64,000 nucleotides of DNA from Luethyella okanaganae (GCF_042660285.1 NZ_JBHSTP010000001.1:1426001-1490000); one strand, 5' to 3'. Shown: positions 33,268-43,132, numbered from the stretch's first letter. Notes: a model not told the origin generated them from the letters alone. Program-made: numbers and translations.

Positions 33268-36200
33268 CTACGCGAGGCAGTTCGGTCCGAGCAGACTCTT
33301 GAGCTCGCCGTAGAGATCCGCGGTCACCCGCACCGGATACGGCACCTCGAAGACACGGACCGTCGAGCCCTTGACCAGTTTGAGTCGCACCTCGGTTTCA
33401 CCGGCGTGCCTGACGAGCACGTCGTTGAGCGCCGTGACCGTGTCGGTCGTCGCACGGCTGTCTGGCATCGAGATCACTACGGGGCCGTTCTCCACGCCCT
33501 GACCCAGATCCGGACTGAACAGGCTGAAGGCGTGCAGGTTCATGCCGTCGTCGCGAAGACTCACCCGACCGCGCACCACGACGATGGAGTCGCCGAGCAG
33601 TGCCGAGGCGAACTCCTGGTAGGCCTTGCCCATGAACATGACCGTGATCTCGCCGCCGAAGTCTTCGACCTGGATCATGCCGTACTGATTGCCGGAGTTC
33701 TTGGCCGTGCGGTGCTGCACACTCGTCACGAGGCCTGCGATCGTCACGGTCTCGCCGTCCTGGAGGGCCTCGGACGCCATCAGATCGGCGATCGAGGTGC
33801 CCGCGTGCTTCGCGAGCGGCACCTCGAGACCGGCGAGCGGGTGGTCGGAGACGTAGAGGCCGAGCATCTCACGCTCGAAAGCGAGCTTGTCGCGCTTCGC
33901 CCACTCGGGCCGGTCGGGCACCTCGGACGTCGGCGAATCGCCGGCATCGTCGAACAGGCTGTCGAAGTCGAACCCGATGTTGCCGTTCTCCTCGTCGCGC
34001 TTGATCTTCACCGCCGACTCGACGGACTGCTCGTGGATCTCGACGAGCGCCCGCCTGGTCGCACCGAGCGAGTCGAAGGCGCCCGCCTTGATGAGTGATT
34101 CGATGGTGCGCTTGTTGGCTGCGTGGATGGGCGCCTTGCGCAAGAAATCGTGGAACGACTCGAATCGCCCCTTCTGCTCACGGGCGAGCCGGATGCCGTC
34201 CACGACGTTCGCACCGACGTTGCGCACGGCGCCCAGGCCGAACCGGATGTCCTTGCCGACGGCGGCGAAGAACCCGATCGACTCGTTGACGTCCGGCGGT
34301 AGCACCTTGATCCCCATGCGCCGGCACTCGTTCAGGTAGAGCGCCATCTTGTCTTTGGAGTCGCCGACACTCGTCAGCAGCGCGGCCATATACTCGGCCG
34401 GATAGTGCGCCTTGAGGTAGGCGGTCCAGTACGACACGACACCGTACGCCGCCGAGTGCGCCTTGTTGAAGGCGTAGTCGGAGAACGGCAGCAGGATGTC
34501 CCACAGCGTATCGACCGCCGGTTTGGAGTAGCCGTTCGCCAGCATCCCGGCCTCGAAGCCCTCGAACTGCTTGTCCAGTTCGGACTTCTTCTTCTTTCCC
34601 ATGGCACGGCGCAGAATGTCGGCCTGGCCGAGCGAGAAGCCCGCGACCTTCTGCGCGATGGCCATCACCTGCTCCTGGTAGATGATGAGGCCGTAACTGG
34701 TGGAGAGGATCTCGGCGAGGGAGTCGGCGAGCTCGGGGTGGATCGGCGAGATGGGCTGCTGCCCGTTCTTGCGGAGGGCATAGTTGATGTGCGAGTTCGC
34801 CCCCATGGGCCCAGGGCGATACAGTGCGATGAGCGCCGAGATGTCCTCGAAGTTGTCTGGCTTCATGAGGCGCAGCAGTGATCGCATAGGCCCACCGTCG
34901 AGCTGGAACACTCCGAGCGTGTCGCCCCGCGACAGCAGCTCGTATGCCTCACGATCGTCGAGGTCGAGGTCCTCGAGCACGGGGCGGATGCCGCGGTTGG
35001 CCTCGATGTTGTCGAGCGCGTCGTTGATGATCGTCAGGTTGCGCAGACCGAGGAAGTCCATCTTGATCAGTCCGAGCGACTCGCAGGCCGGATAGTCGAA
35101 CTGTGTGACGATCTGGCCGTCCTGCTCGCGCTTCATGATGGGGATGATGTCGATCAGCGGGTCGCTCGACATGATCACGCCAGCGGCGTGCACACCCCAC
35201 TGCCGCTTGAGGTTCTCGATGCCGAGCGCCGTGTCGAAGACGGTCCTGGCGTCGGAATCGGACTCCACGACCGCGCGAATGTCCGCAGCCTCCTTGTAGC
35301 GCGGATGGTTCTTGTCGAAGATGCCGGTCAGCGGGATGTCCTTGCCCATGACGGGCGGCGGCATCGCCTTGGTGAGCTTGTCTCCCATTCCGAAGGGGAA
35401 GCCGAGCACGCGCGAGGAGTCTTTGAGCGCCTGTTTGGCCTTGATCGTTCCATAGGTGACGATCTGCGCGACGCGCTCCTCGCCGTACTTCTCGGTCACG
35501 TACTTGATGACCTCACCACGGCGACGGTCGTCGAAGTCGACGTCGAAGTCGGGCATGGAGACGCGGTCGGGGTTGAGGAAGCGCTCGAAGATGAGACCGT
35601 GCTGGAGCGGGTCGAGGTCGGTGATGCGCATGGCGTACGCCGCCATCGAGCCGGCGCCGGAGCCACGGCCGGGACCGACGCGGATTCCGTTGTCCTTCGA
35701 CCAGTTGATGAAGTCGGCGACGACGAGGAAGTAGCCCGGGAAACCCATCTGCAAGATGACGCCGACCTCGTAGTCGGCCTGCTTGCGGACAAGCTCTGGG
35801 ATGCCGTCCGGGTAGCGATAGGCGAGACCCTTGTCGACTTCCTTGACGAACCAGCTGTCCTCGGTCTCGCCCTCTGGCACCGGGAAGCGCGGCATGTAGT
35901 TGGCCGCGGTGTCGAAGCCGACGTCACAGCGTTCGGCGATGAGGAGGGTGTTGTCGCAGGCCTCGGGGTGGTCACGGAAGAGCTGGCGCATCTGCTCTGC
36001 GGACTTCAGATAGAACTCGTCCGCATCGAACTTGAACCGGTTGGGATCGTCGAGCGTCGACCCGGACTGCACGCACAGCAGAGCGGCATGGCTCGTCGCG
36101 TCGTGAGCGTGGGTGTAGTGCAGGTCGTTGGTCGCGACGAGGGGCAGACCGAGTTCTTTCGCGAGCTTGATCAGGTCGGCCATGATGCGCCGCTCGATGT

Positions 36201-36789
36201 CGAGCCCGTGGTCCATGATCTCGGCGTAGTAGTTCTCCTTGCCGAAGATGTCGCGGAAGTCGGCTGCGGCCTTGACGGCCTCGTCGTACTGGCCGAGTCT
36301 CAGCCGGGTCTGCACCTCGCCGCTCGGGCATCCCGTCGTCGCGATAAGCCCTTCGCTGTAAGAGGAGAGGATCTCCCTGTCCATTCGCGGCTTGAAGTAG
36401 TAGCCCTCCATCGAGGCCAGAGACGAGAGCCGGAACAGGTTGTGCATGCCCGTGTTGTTCGCCGACAACAGGGTCATGTGCGTGTATGCGCCGGCCCCCG
36501 AGACGTCGTCCTGCCCGCCACTGCCCCAACGCACGCGTGTTTTGTCGCCGCGATGAGTGCCAGGGGTCACATAGGCCTCGGTGCCGATGATCGGCTTGAT
36601 GCCCGCCTCGGTCGCAGTGCGCCAGAAGTCGAAGGCGCCGAAGACGTTGCCATGGTCGGTCACGGCGACGGCCGGCATCCCTTGCTCGACGGCCGCATCG
36701 ATGAGTGGCTTTACACGTGCGGCACCATCGAGCATGGAGTATTCGCTGTGGACATGCAGATGAACGAACGAATCGCCACGTGAGGACAA
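33268..36789 (-). CDS. dnaE: DNA polymerase III alpha subunit
   Basis: The 1173-residue replicative polymerase starts with the PHP domain (FVHLHVHSEYSMLDGAARV), has catalytic aspartates in PDFDVDFDDRRR, the finger and beta-binding regions, helix-hairpin-helix segments, and a C-terminal OB fold (TIAGLVTSVQHRTAKNSGNQ). No ATG or GTG fits the PHP start; the TTG at 36789, preceded by GGAG at 5 bases, is chosen. The open frame to 37608 lies over the rluD-like gene and is a shadow. It is the last gene of the long leftward block, 86 bases after rluD-like. Confidence 0.95.
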   Translation of the reverse strand: MSSRGDSFVHLHVHSEYSMLDGAARVKPLIDAAVEQGMPAVAVTDHGNVFGAFDFWRTATEAGIKPIIGTEAYVTPGTHRGDKTRVRWGSGGQDDVSGAGAYTHMTLLSANNTGMHNLFRLSSLASMEGYYFKPRMDREILSSYSEGLIATTGCPSGEVQTRLRLGQYDEAVKAAADFRDIFGKENYYAEIMDHGLDIERRIMADLIKLAKELGLPLVATNDLHYTHAHDATSHAALLCVQSGSTLDDPNRFKFDADEFYLKSAEQMRQLFRDHPEACDNTLLIAERCDVGFDTAANYMPRFPVPEGETEDSWFVKEVDKGLAYRYPDGIPELVRKQADYEVGVILQMGFPGYFLVVADFINWSKDNGIRVGPGRGSGAGSMAAYAMRITDLDPLQHGLIFERFLNPDRVSMPDFDVDFDDRRRGEVIKYVTEKYGEERVAQIVTYGTIKAKQALKDSSRVLGFPFGMGDKLTKAMPPPVMGKDIPLTGIFDKNHPRYKEAADIRAVVESDSDARTVFDTALGIENLKRQWGVHAAGVIMSSDPLIDIIPIMKREQDGQIVTQFDYPACESLGLIKMDFLGLRNLTIINDALDNIEANRGIRPVLEDLDLDDREAYELLSRGDTLGVFQLDGGPMRSLLRLMKPDNFEDISALIALYRPGPMGANSHINYALRKNGQQPISPIHPELADSLAEILSTSYGLIIYQEQVMAIAQKVAGFSLGQADILRRAMGKKKKSELDKQFEGFEAGMLANGYSKPAVDTLWDILLPFSDYAFNKAHSAAYGVVSYWTAYLKAHYPAEYMAALLTSVGDSKDKMALYLNECRRMGIKVLPPDVNESIGFFAAVGKDIRFGLGAVRNVGANVVDGIRLAREQKGRFESFHDFLRKAPIHAANKRTIESLIKAGAFDSLGATRRALVEIHEQSVESAVKIKRDEENGNIGFDFDSLFDDAGDSPTSEVPDRPEWAKRDKLAFEREMLGLYVSDHPLAGLEVPLAKHAGTSIADLMASEALQDGETVTIAGLVTSVQHRTAKNSGNQYGMIQVEDFGGEITVMFMGKAYQEFASALLGDSIVVVRGRVSLRDDGMNLHAFSLFSPDLGQGVENGPVVISMPDSRATTDTVTALNDVLVRHAGETEVRLKLVKGSTVRVFEVPYPVRVTADLYGELKSLLGPNCLA

Positions 36790-36875
36790 GACTGCTCCGG
36801 CTAACTGGCTACTGAACTGCTGATGAACGGGCTGGCTGCTCGGACGGCGCGGATGCTGCCGGCTGAGACTCCAGC

Positions 36876-37796
36876 CTAATCCTCCCCGAGGACATCGAGA
36901 GCGTGCCGTAGATCCGGTGGGTAGTCGGCATCGAATGACACCCACTCGCCGCTCTGCGGATGCGCGAAGGCGAGCCGAACGGCGTGCAGCCACTGCCGCT
37001 CCAGTCCGAGCCTCGCCGACAGGGTGGGATCCGCTCCGTACATCGAGTCGCCGACGCACGGATGCCGTTGCGCGGCCATGTGCACCCGGATCTGATGCGT
37101 TCGCCCCGTCTCGAGGTGGATTTCGAGCAGTGACGCATACGGAAAGGCCTCGAGCGTCTCGTAGTGGGTGATCGAGTGCTTTCCATCGGCGACGACGGCG
37201 AACTTCCAGTCCGAGCGCGGGTGGCGCCCGATCGGCGCATCGATCGTTCCTGCGAGCGGGTCTGGATGGCCCTGCACGACGGCGTGGTAGACCTTCTGCA
37301 CCTCGCGGTCGTGGAAGGCTCGCTTGAGAGAGGCGTATGCGTGCTCGGACTTCGCGACGACCATGAGACCGCTCGTGCCTGCGTCGAGCCGGTGCACGAC
37401 GCCGGCGCGCTCCGCCGCCCCCGAAGTGGAGATCCGGTATCCCGCCGCAGAGAGCGCCCCGACGACGGTCGGTCCCGTCCAGCCGACGGAGGGATGCGCC
37501 GCGACCCCAGGCGGCTTGTTCACCACGACGATGTCGTCGTCGTCGTAGACGATGGCGAGATCGGGAACCGCGATCGGCACGATCGAGAGCTCGTCCTTCG
37601 GCCGCCAACTCACTTCGAGCCAGGAGCCGGCGTGCAGCCGGTCGGCCTTATCGACGAGAACGCCGTCGAGGGTGACCCCCCCGGCCTCGGCGATTCCGGC
37701 CGCAAGGCTGCGTGAGAAGCCCAGGAGTTTGGCGAGACCAGCGTCGACACGCGTGCCATCGAGTCCGTCGGGGACGGGAAAGGAACGGGACTCCAT
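36876..37796 (-). CDS. RluD-like 23S rRNA pseudouridine synthase
   Basis: The 306-residue protein has an N-terminal S4 RNA-binding domain (TRVDAGLAKLLGFSRSLAAG), the catalytic RluA-family motif GVVHRLDAGTSGLMVVAKS with its Asp, and the TGRTHQIRVH motif. It converts uridines in large-subunit rRNA; the exact sites are not readable. The ATG at 37796 is 4 bases after the lspA stop; a second ATG at 37844 overlaps lspA. The lspA-rluD pair is common in many bacteria. Confidence 0.93.
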   Translation of the reverse strand: MESRSFPVPDGLDGTRVDAGLAKLLGFSRSLAAGIAEAGGVTLDGVLVDKADRLHAGSWLEVSWRPKDELSIVPIAVPDLAIVYDDDDIVVVNKPPGVAAHPSVGWTGPTVVGALSAAGYRISTSGAAERAGVVHRLDAGTSGLMVVAKSEHAYASLKRAFHDREVQKVYHAVVQGHPDPLAGTIDAPIGRHPRSDWKFAVVADGKHSITHYETLEAFPYASLLEIHLETGRTHQIRVHMAAQRHPCVGDSMYGADPTLSARLGLERQWLHAVRLAFAHPQSGEWVSFDADYPPDLRHALDVLGED

Positions 37797-37800
37797 GTCG

Positions 37801-38406
37801 TCAGGAGACGGCGGTGTTGCTCGCGGACCGGTCGGTCGGAGCATCCCTGACGGCGTCGTCGACCGGTTCCGAGCGTTCCTTCGGCTTCGCGTGCACGATC
37901 CGCGTCCCGTCCAGCCCGACTCCGCGGATGGTGAGGATCATGAACAGCACCATGCTCGAGATGATGCAGATGTCGGCGATGTTGTAGATCGCTGGGATGA
38001 GCCACGGCGTCGAGAGAAAGTCGATGACGTGCCCGACGGCGAAGCCTGGCTCCCGGAAGTACCGGTCCGTGAGATTCCCGAGGACTCCCCCGAGTAGCAG
38101 TCCGAAGACGACCGCCCAGGCGAGGGAACGGATGCGCCGTGCGAACCAGACGATGAAGACGATCACCGCCGAGGCGATGATCGTGAAGATCCAGGTCATC
38201 CCGCTTGCGATCGAGAAGGCGGCCCCGGGGTTCCGAACGAACTGCAATTGCAGAACGCCTCCGAGCACCGGAACCACCTCCCCCTCGCTCAGGTTCATGA
38301 CGACGAGGTACTTGCTGAACTGGTCGAGTCCATAGGCGCAGAGCGCAACGACGGCCAGTACGACAAGCGCCGTGGCGCTGACCTTCGCCGCGGCCTTAGC
38401 CGCCAA
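37801..38406 (-). CDS. lspA: Lipoprotein signal peptidase II
   Basis: The 201-residue membrane protein has four helices and the catalytic aspartate motifs GGVLGNLTDR and YNIADICIISS. It cleaves diacylglyceryl prolipoproteins such as the binding protein encoded at 24547-25476. The C-terminal tail of about 40 residues is charged and non-conserved. Its start overlaps the divIVA stop by 11 bases, tying it to the division block. Confidence 0.95.
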   Translation of the reverse strand: MAAKAAAKVSATALVVLAVVALCAYGLDQFSKYLVVMNLSEGEVVPVLGGVLQLQFVRNPGAAFSIASGMTWIFTIIASAVIVFIVWFARRIRSLAWAVVFGLLLGGVLGNLTDRYFREPGFAVGHVIDFLSTPWLIPAIYNIADICIISSMVLFMILTIRGVGLDGTRIVHAKPKERSEPVDDAVRDAPTDRSASNTAVS

Positions 38407-39094
38407 AGCCCTGGAAGCTCGGAGCCTGTGCCCCCTCGCCCTCTGGCTTCGCGCTCACCGGCGAGCCGAAGCCCGCCGTCGACGCACCGGCGACCGGAGC
38501 GTTGACACTCGAGGAGTCGAGCTCGCGCAGTTGACCCTCGATGTAGGACTTGAGCTTGGCACGGTACTCGCGCTCGAAGGTGCGCAGTTCGTCGATGCGG
38601 GTCTCGAGGCCGATACGCTCCTGGTCGAGCGCCCCGATCTGGGCGCGCTGCTTGGCCTCCGCCTCCGCGACGACACGAGCGGCGGTCGCGTGGCCCTCGG
38701 CGATGAGCGCGTCGCGCTTCTCGATGCCCTCGCGCACGTGCTCCTCGTGCAGGCGGCGAGCCAGCTGCAGCAGGTTGGTGCTGCTGGTCTGCTCCAGGTC
38801 CTCGGCACTCTGCGTCGGGGCAGTGACGGGAACCGGGGCCACGACGGGAGCCGCGGCGACGGCGACCGGCTCGGCAAAGGTCGGCACAGGCGCAGGCGCC
38901 GCGGCGGCCTGTTCCCCGCCGAGCGACTCCGCTGCAGCGAGACGCTGACGAAGCTCATCGTTCTCTGCGTTCAGGCGACGCAACTCCACGACGACCTCGT
39001 CGAGGAAGTCGTCGACCTCGTCCTGGTCGTAACCCTCTCGGAACTTGGTCGGCTGAAACCGCTTGTTGACTACATCTTCCGGAGTTAGCGCCAT
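38396..39094 (-). CDS. divIVA: DivIVA/Wag31 polar growth scaffold
   Basis: The 232-residue protein has the conserved DivIVA N-terminus (TPEDVVNKRFQPTKFREGYD) with its membrane-binding coiled coil, a Pro/Ala-rich linker (about 57-95) and a second coiled coil (about 100-200), ending in a Gly-rich tail. Wag31 recruits wall-synthesis machinery to cell poles in actinobacteria. AAGGGTGGAA precedes the ATG. The 127-base gap after yggT suggests an extra promoter. Confidence 0.95.
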   Translation of the reverse strand: MALTPEDVVNKRFQPTKFREGYDQDEVDDFLDEVVVELRRLNAENDELRQRLAAAESLGGEQAAAAPAPVPTFAEPVAVAAAPVVAPVPVTAPTQSAEDLEQTSSTNLLQLARRLHEEHVREGIEKRDALIAEGHATAARVVAEAEAKQRAQIGALDQERIGLETRIDELRTFEREYRAKLKSYIEGQLRELDSSSVNAPVAGASTAGFGSPVSAKPEGEGAQAPSFQGFGG

Positions 39095-39221
39095 GGCTTT
39101 CCACCCTTAGAACTCAATTGCGAACATGTGAACAACGTTCGACTAACGGTAGCAAAGTCCGGCGGAGAATCGCACGGAACGCCACCCGACAACGTCACCA
39201 ACTCAGAATACCCGCATCCGC

Positions 39222-39518
39222 TCAGCGGAAGGCACCGACGACCGTCATAGCGACGATCACGCCGAGCATGGTGAGACTCCAGCCGAAGTCGAACGCGACA
39301 GCGCCCAGCCGAAGCGGTGGGAGCATCCTCCGGAACAGCTTGATCGGAGGGTCGGTCACCGCGAAGACGGCCTCGACGAGAACAAGGCCAAGGCCGCGCG
39401 GGCGCCAGGAACGATTGAAGGTGCGCACGAGATCGAGCACGAAACGTGCCCACATCACGAAGAAATAGATGAGCAGGAGAAAATACGCGATCCCCGCGAG
39501 GAGGGAGATGACAGACAC
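39222..39518 (-). CDS. YggT-family membrane protein
   Basis: The 98-residue protein has two hydrophobic segments (about 3-27 and 66-94) flanking a DPPIKLFRRMLPPLRLG motif typical of YggT. The family is linked to division and osmotic stress; its position between sepF and divIVA is conserved in Gram-positives. It starts 7 bases after the sepF stop. Confidence 0.9.
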   Translation of the reverse strand: MSVISLLAGIAYFLLLIYFFVMWARFVLDLVRTFNRSWRPRGLGLVLVEAVFAVTDPPIKLFRRMLPPLRLGAVAFDFGWSLTMLGVIVAMTVVGAFR

Positions 39519-39525
39519 CTGCTAA

Positions 39526-40008
39526 TTATGACTGTGCGAAGAACGACGCCTCGACATCGGATTCGTTCTCGCCGTTCTCTCCTGACACGACGACGTGCGA
39601 GGGCGAGAGCAGGAAGACCTTGTTCGTCACGCGCTCGATCTTGCCGTAGAGGCCCTGTGACAGGCCGCTCGCGAAGTCGATGAGGCGACGAGCGTCGCCA
39701 TCGCTCATCTGCGAGAGATTGATGATCACGGGGATTCCGTCACGGAAGCTCTCCGCGATGACCTGGGCGTCACGATACTGGCGAGGGTGGACGGTGAGGA
39801 TCTCATTCATGTCCGCAGACGGCGCGCCATGAGCCGAGTGATGGGCTTTCGCGACCGGGGCTTTGCGCAGCGGGGTCACCGGGGCGGCACCCTTGCTGGC
39901 CGATGGCGCATGACTGACGGGGGTGACGGGTGCAGCAGGCTCGCCGTACTCGAGCTCTTCGTCTGCCAATCCCAGGTAGACCATGGTCTTCTTGAGCGGG
40001 TTGGACAT
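39526..40008 (-). CDS. sepF: SepF cell division protein
   Basis: The 160-residue protein has the amphipathic N-terminus MSNPLKKTMVYLGLADEE, a variable linker and the SepF/DUF552 core (ILTVHPRQYRDAQVIAESFR ... VFLLSPSHVVVSGE). SepF anchors FtsZ to the membrane; with no ftsA in this cluster it is probably the main anchor. It lies between yggS and yggT in the usual actinobacterial order. Confidence 0.95.
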   Translation of the reverse strand: MSNPLKKTMVYLGLADEELEYGEPAAPVTPVSHAPSASKGAAPVTPLRKAPVAKAHHSAHGAPSADMNEILTVHPRQYRDAQVIAESFRDGIPVIINLSQMSDGDARRLIDFASGLSQGLYGKIERVTNKVFLLSPSHVVVSGENGENESDVEASFFAQS

Positions 40009-40043
40009 TGCTACCTCCGTGTCGGGAATCGTCTACTTCGAGA

Positions 40044-40739
40044 TTAATGGGGCTTCGGCCGATTCCCGGTAATGGCCGTGCCAATTCTCAGGTGTGTCGC
40101 CCCTTCGAGGATCGCGTCACGATAGTCCTGCGACATCCCCATCGACAGGGCGACGGCATCCGGTGCCTGACTGCGGATCGACTCGGAGAGCTCCCGCACG
40201 CGTGCGAACGCCCGGCGCGGCTCCTCGTCGAGGGGTGCGACCGCCATGAGTCCGAGCAACCGAAGCCCCGGTGCCGTGAGCACCTCGTCGACGAGGGCCG
40301 AGAGCCCCGCAGGACCGACGCCACCACGGCCGGGATCGTCAGTGAGGTTGAGCTGCACGAAACAGTCGACCGCCTGTTCCTCGGATGCCAGCGCGCTCAC
40401 GAGCGACGAGCGATCGATCGAGTGGATGACGTCGGCATAGGCACGCACCTGCCTGGCCTTCTTGCTCTGGAGCTGGCCGACGAAATGCCAGGTCAGCGGC
40501 AGCGCGGCGAGTTCGGCCGCCTTGGCTTGAGCCTCTTGGTGACGGTTCTCTCCGACATCGTGCACGCCGAGCCCGACAAGGTCGGCGATGAGCGACGCGG
40601 GGTGGAACTTGGTGACGACGATGGTCGTCACGTCGTCGGGGGAACGGCTGGCCGCGGCGGCGGCGTCGGCGATACCGGCCCGCACGGACGCCAGACGTTC
40701 AGCGAGTCCCGCTTCGCTCATAGCCTGATCGGATGACAC
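40044..40739 (-). CDS. yggS: YggS-family pyridoxal phosphate homeostasis protein
   Basis: The 231-residue protein has the PLP-binding lysine in VVTKFHP (Lys44), the VGENRHQEAQAKAAEL motif, HFVGQLQSKKARQV and LSMGMSQDYRDAILEGATHL near the C-terminus. YggS/PLPBP binds PLP without known catalysis and balances B6 pools. It starts 9 bases after the ftsZ stop, a position conserved in actinobacteria and firmicutes. Confidence 0.94.
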   Translation of the reverse strand: MSSDQAMSEAGLAERLASVRAGIADAAAAASRSPDDVTTIVVTKFHPASLIADLVGLGVHDVGENRHQEAQAKAAELAALPLTWHFVGQLQSKKARQVRAYADVIHSIDRSSLVSALASEEQAVDCFVQLNLTDDPGRGGVGPAGLSALVDEVLTAPGLRLLGLMAVAPLDEEPRRAFARVRELSESIRSQAPDAVALSMGMSQDYRDAILEGATHLRIGTAITGNRPKPH

Positions 40740-40748
40740 ACGGCCCGA

Positions 40749-41954
40749 CTATTTGAGGAAGTCGGGGATGTCGAGGTCATCGCTGTCGTCGGCGAAGGCC
40801 GGATCGACGACGGCGGAGTCCGCGGCGGCCTGGTCCGCTGAAGACCAGGCCGACGAGTCGACAAGTTCTTCGATGTCGAACTCGGAGACCTCCTCGACGC
40901 TCTCGCCGATTCCGACCGAAGCTGCGCCGACACCGGCCCCAACCGCCGCGCCGACGCCGGCGGTGACGAAGCTCGAGCGACGCGCGTCACTCTGCTTGGT
41001 CTGCGGCTCACCGCCGTCAAAGCCGGCCGCGATGACGGTGACGCGCACCTCGTCGCCGAGCGTGTCGTCGATGACCGCACCGAAGATGATGTTCGCCTCC
41101 GGGTGCACGGCCTCCTGAACGAGACGGGCGGCATCGTTGATCTCGAAGATGCCGAGGTTCGATCCACCCTGGATGGAGAGCAGAACACCGTGCGCGCCAT
41201 CGATCGACGCCTCGAGCAGCGGGCTAGCGACAGCGAGCTCCGCCGCCTTGATCGCACGATCGGCGCCCCGCGAGGAGCCGATGCCCATGAGTGCCGAACC
41301 GGCACCCTGCATGACCGACTTGACGTCGGCGAAGTCGAGGTTGATGAGACCAGGGGTCGTGATGAGGTCGGTGATGCCCTGCACGCCGGCGAGGAGCACC
41401 TGGTCGGCCGTCGAGAACGCCTCGAGCATACTGATGCCCCGGTCGCTGATCTCGAGCAGGCGATCGTTCGGGACCACGATGAGAGTGTCGACCTCGTTCT
41501 TCAGGGTCGAGACGCCGGTCTCGGCCTGGGCCTGGCGGCGCTTGCCCTCAAAGCTGAACGGCTTGGTGACGACTCCGATGGTGAGCGCGCCGATCGACTT
41601 CGCGATGCGGGCGACGACGGGGGCGCCTCCCGTTCCGGTGCCACCGCCTTCTCCCGCGGTGACGAAGACCATGTCGGCCCCCGCGAGGGCCTCCTCGATC
41701 TCTTCTGCATGATCCTCGGCCGCACGACGACCGACCTCGGGGTCGGCTCCTGCGCCGAGCCCACGCGTGAGGTCACGTCCGACATCGAGCTTCACATCGG
41801 CGTCGCTCATCAGCAGCGCCTGAGCATCTGTGTTGATGGCGATGAACTCGACCCCGCGGAGCCCGAGCTCGATCATGCGATTGACGGCATTCACGCCACC
41901 GCCGCCGATTCCGACGACCTTGATGACGGCGAGATAGTTCTGGTTTGATGACAC
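40749..41954 (-). CDS. ftsZ: Cell division GTPase FtsZ
   Basis: The 401-residue tubulin homologue has the nucleotide loops GIGGGGVNAVNRMI and GEGGGTGTGGAPVVA, and the T7 loop NLDFADVKSVM. The linker after about 315 is Ala/Gly/acidic rich and the C-terminal peptide DLDIPDFLK is the partner-binding tail (SepF). It polymerises into the Z ring. The GTG start at 41954 has GGAGG upstream. The 149-base leader is AT-rich near the start and probably carries a promoter of its own. Confidence 0.97.
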   Translation of the reverse strand: MSSNQNYLAVIKVVGIGGGGVNAVNRMIELGLRGVEFIAINTDAQALLMSDADVKLDVGRDLTRGLGAGADPEVGRRAAEDHAEEIEEALAGADMVFVTAGEGGGTGTGGAPVVARIAKSIGALTIGVVTKPFSFEGKRRQAQAETGVSTLKNEVDTLIVVPNDRLLEISDRGISMLEAFSTADQVLLAGVQGITDLITTPGLINLDFADVKSVMQGAGSALMGIGSSRGADRAIKAAELAVASPLLEASIDGAHGVLLSIQGGSNLGIFEINDAARLVQEAVHPEANIIFGAVIDDTLGDEVRVTVIAAGFDGGEPQTKQSDARRSSFVTAGVGAAVGAGVGAASVGIGESVEEVSEFDIEELVDSSAWSSADQAAADSAVVDPAFADDSDDLDIPDFLK

Positions 41955-42103
41955 GTCCGGCCTCCGGTGGAAACTCTAAAGTTCTAGTCAAAGCTTAAAG
42001 TTATGCTGAGTATGCAATTCCTGATTCGAAAGTAGGCGCACGCCGGGAATCGGGTCGGAGGCGCGCCCGCGTGTCGGAAAGTCTCAGCGCACGGGGAGCT
42101 TGC
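41955..42103 (-). promoter_or_regulatory. ftsZ upstream region
   Basis: This 149-base gap is unusually AT-rich over about 41965-42025, in contrast to its surroundings. On the minus strand AACTTTA occurs twice, once as AACTTTAAGCTT and once as AACTTTAGAG, on either side of TTGACT. An ftsZ promoter here is likely, but I cannot pick one -10/-35 pair. Confidence 0.45.
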
Positions 42104-43132
42104 TCAACGGTAGACGGGACTGTTCGGCGAAGAGACGTCATAGGCCGAGACCTCGCTCGACGGCGCGACGGCCATGAGCTTGCTCAGGACGATCGCCTTC
42201 ATGGCGGACTGCTCGGCGCTTCCCCACACCACGTTGGCTCCCCCGGCGAGCACGAAGCTCACATCGTCCTTCGTCGCGGCGCGCACCGTGTCGAGTTGCG
42301 TGCGGATGTCGGCGGGCAGCGCCTGCACGACGGCGCCGGCGGCAGCGAGCCCCGCCGCACCCTGCACCTCGAGCATCGGATATCCCTCGGGACGCTCCTG
42401 GGTCGTCTGGACGACCACTCCGGCTGGGTCGACGAGGTCGAATCCCGTCTGAGCCCGGATCACGCCCACCGGATCACGCTCGACGATGCGCACGACGAGC
42501 GTTCCCGGTGGACGGCTCTCGGTGGAGTAGCTGCGGATCAGGATGAACCGCGACAGATCGGAACGGACTCGACCGAAATCCACGAGCGGCAGCGGCGTTC
42601 CTAGCTGATCGTCGAGGACGGCGACCACGTCAGCCGGATTCACCCGGGCAGCGCCCTCGACCTGGATGGTGCGCAGGGCCATGAGCGGCGAGAACGCGCC
42701 GACCACCACGAAGAGCATGAGCGCGGCGACCGCGGCGACCGCGATGATCCAGTTCAGACGCCGCCGCCGGGAGTGCCGGGTGAAGCGCCGCACCTCGGCG
42801 CGCTCATAGCTGCGCCGCGCTCTCTTCGCAGCCCGCCACTGGGCCCGAGCGGACAGTGGACGCGACGGATCGTCGGAGGAGTAGCCGCTCGGAAGCCCGT
42901 CGCCGGAACCATCCTCGATGCGTGCTGTGAGAGGTGTGATGCGCGCGGTGTCCGCGACCTCGGATGGATGGATGATCGAGAGGGTCTCGGTGTCAACCTC
43001 CTGCCCTTTCTTCCCCGCGCGCTCGCGGCGCGCTCGCGGCACCTGCTGGCTCGATCGCCCAGCGCCAGACGCGGCCGGGTCCTGCGGCTGTATCGGAGGC
43101 GTCGGCCGCTCGAAGCCTCGAGGTCGCTTCAT
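42104..43132 (-). CDS. ftsQ: FtsQ divisome protein
   Basis: The 342-residue protein has a long basic cytoplasmic N-terminus (about 1-127), one membrane helix at about 128-155, then a POTRA domain (LRTIQVEGAARVNPADVVAV) and the FtsQ domain (PGTLVVRIVERDPVGVI). It links early and late division proteins with FtsL/FtsB. It starts 13 bases after murC, the usual order murC-ftsQ-ftsZ. Confidence 0.93.
   Translation of the reverse strand: MKRPRGFERPTPPIQPQDPAASGAGRSSQQVPRARRERAGKKGQEVDTETLSIIHPSEVADTARITPLTARIEDGSGDGLPSGYSSDDPSRPLSARAQWRAAKRARRSYERAEVRRFTRHSRRRRLNWIIAVAAVAALMLFVVVGAFSPLMALRTIQVEGAARVNPADVVAVLDDQLGTPLPLVDFGRVRSDLSRFILIRSYSTESRPPGTLVVRIVERDPVGVIRAQTGFDLVDPAGVVVQTTQERPEGYPMLEVQGAAGLAAAGAVVQALPADIRTQLDTVRAATKDDVSFVLAGGANVVWGSAEQSAMKAIVLSKLMAVAPSSEVSAYDVSSPNSPVYR

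Noticed and set aside
36790..37608. N-terminal extension of dnaE by 273 residues
   Set aside because: It overlaps the rluD-like gene in another frame, is Arg-rich and unlike DnaE; the TTG at 36789 fits the PHP domain start.
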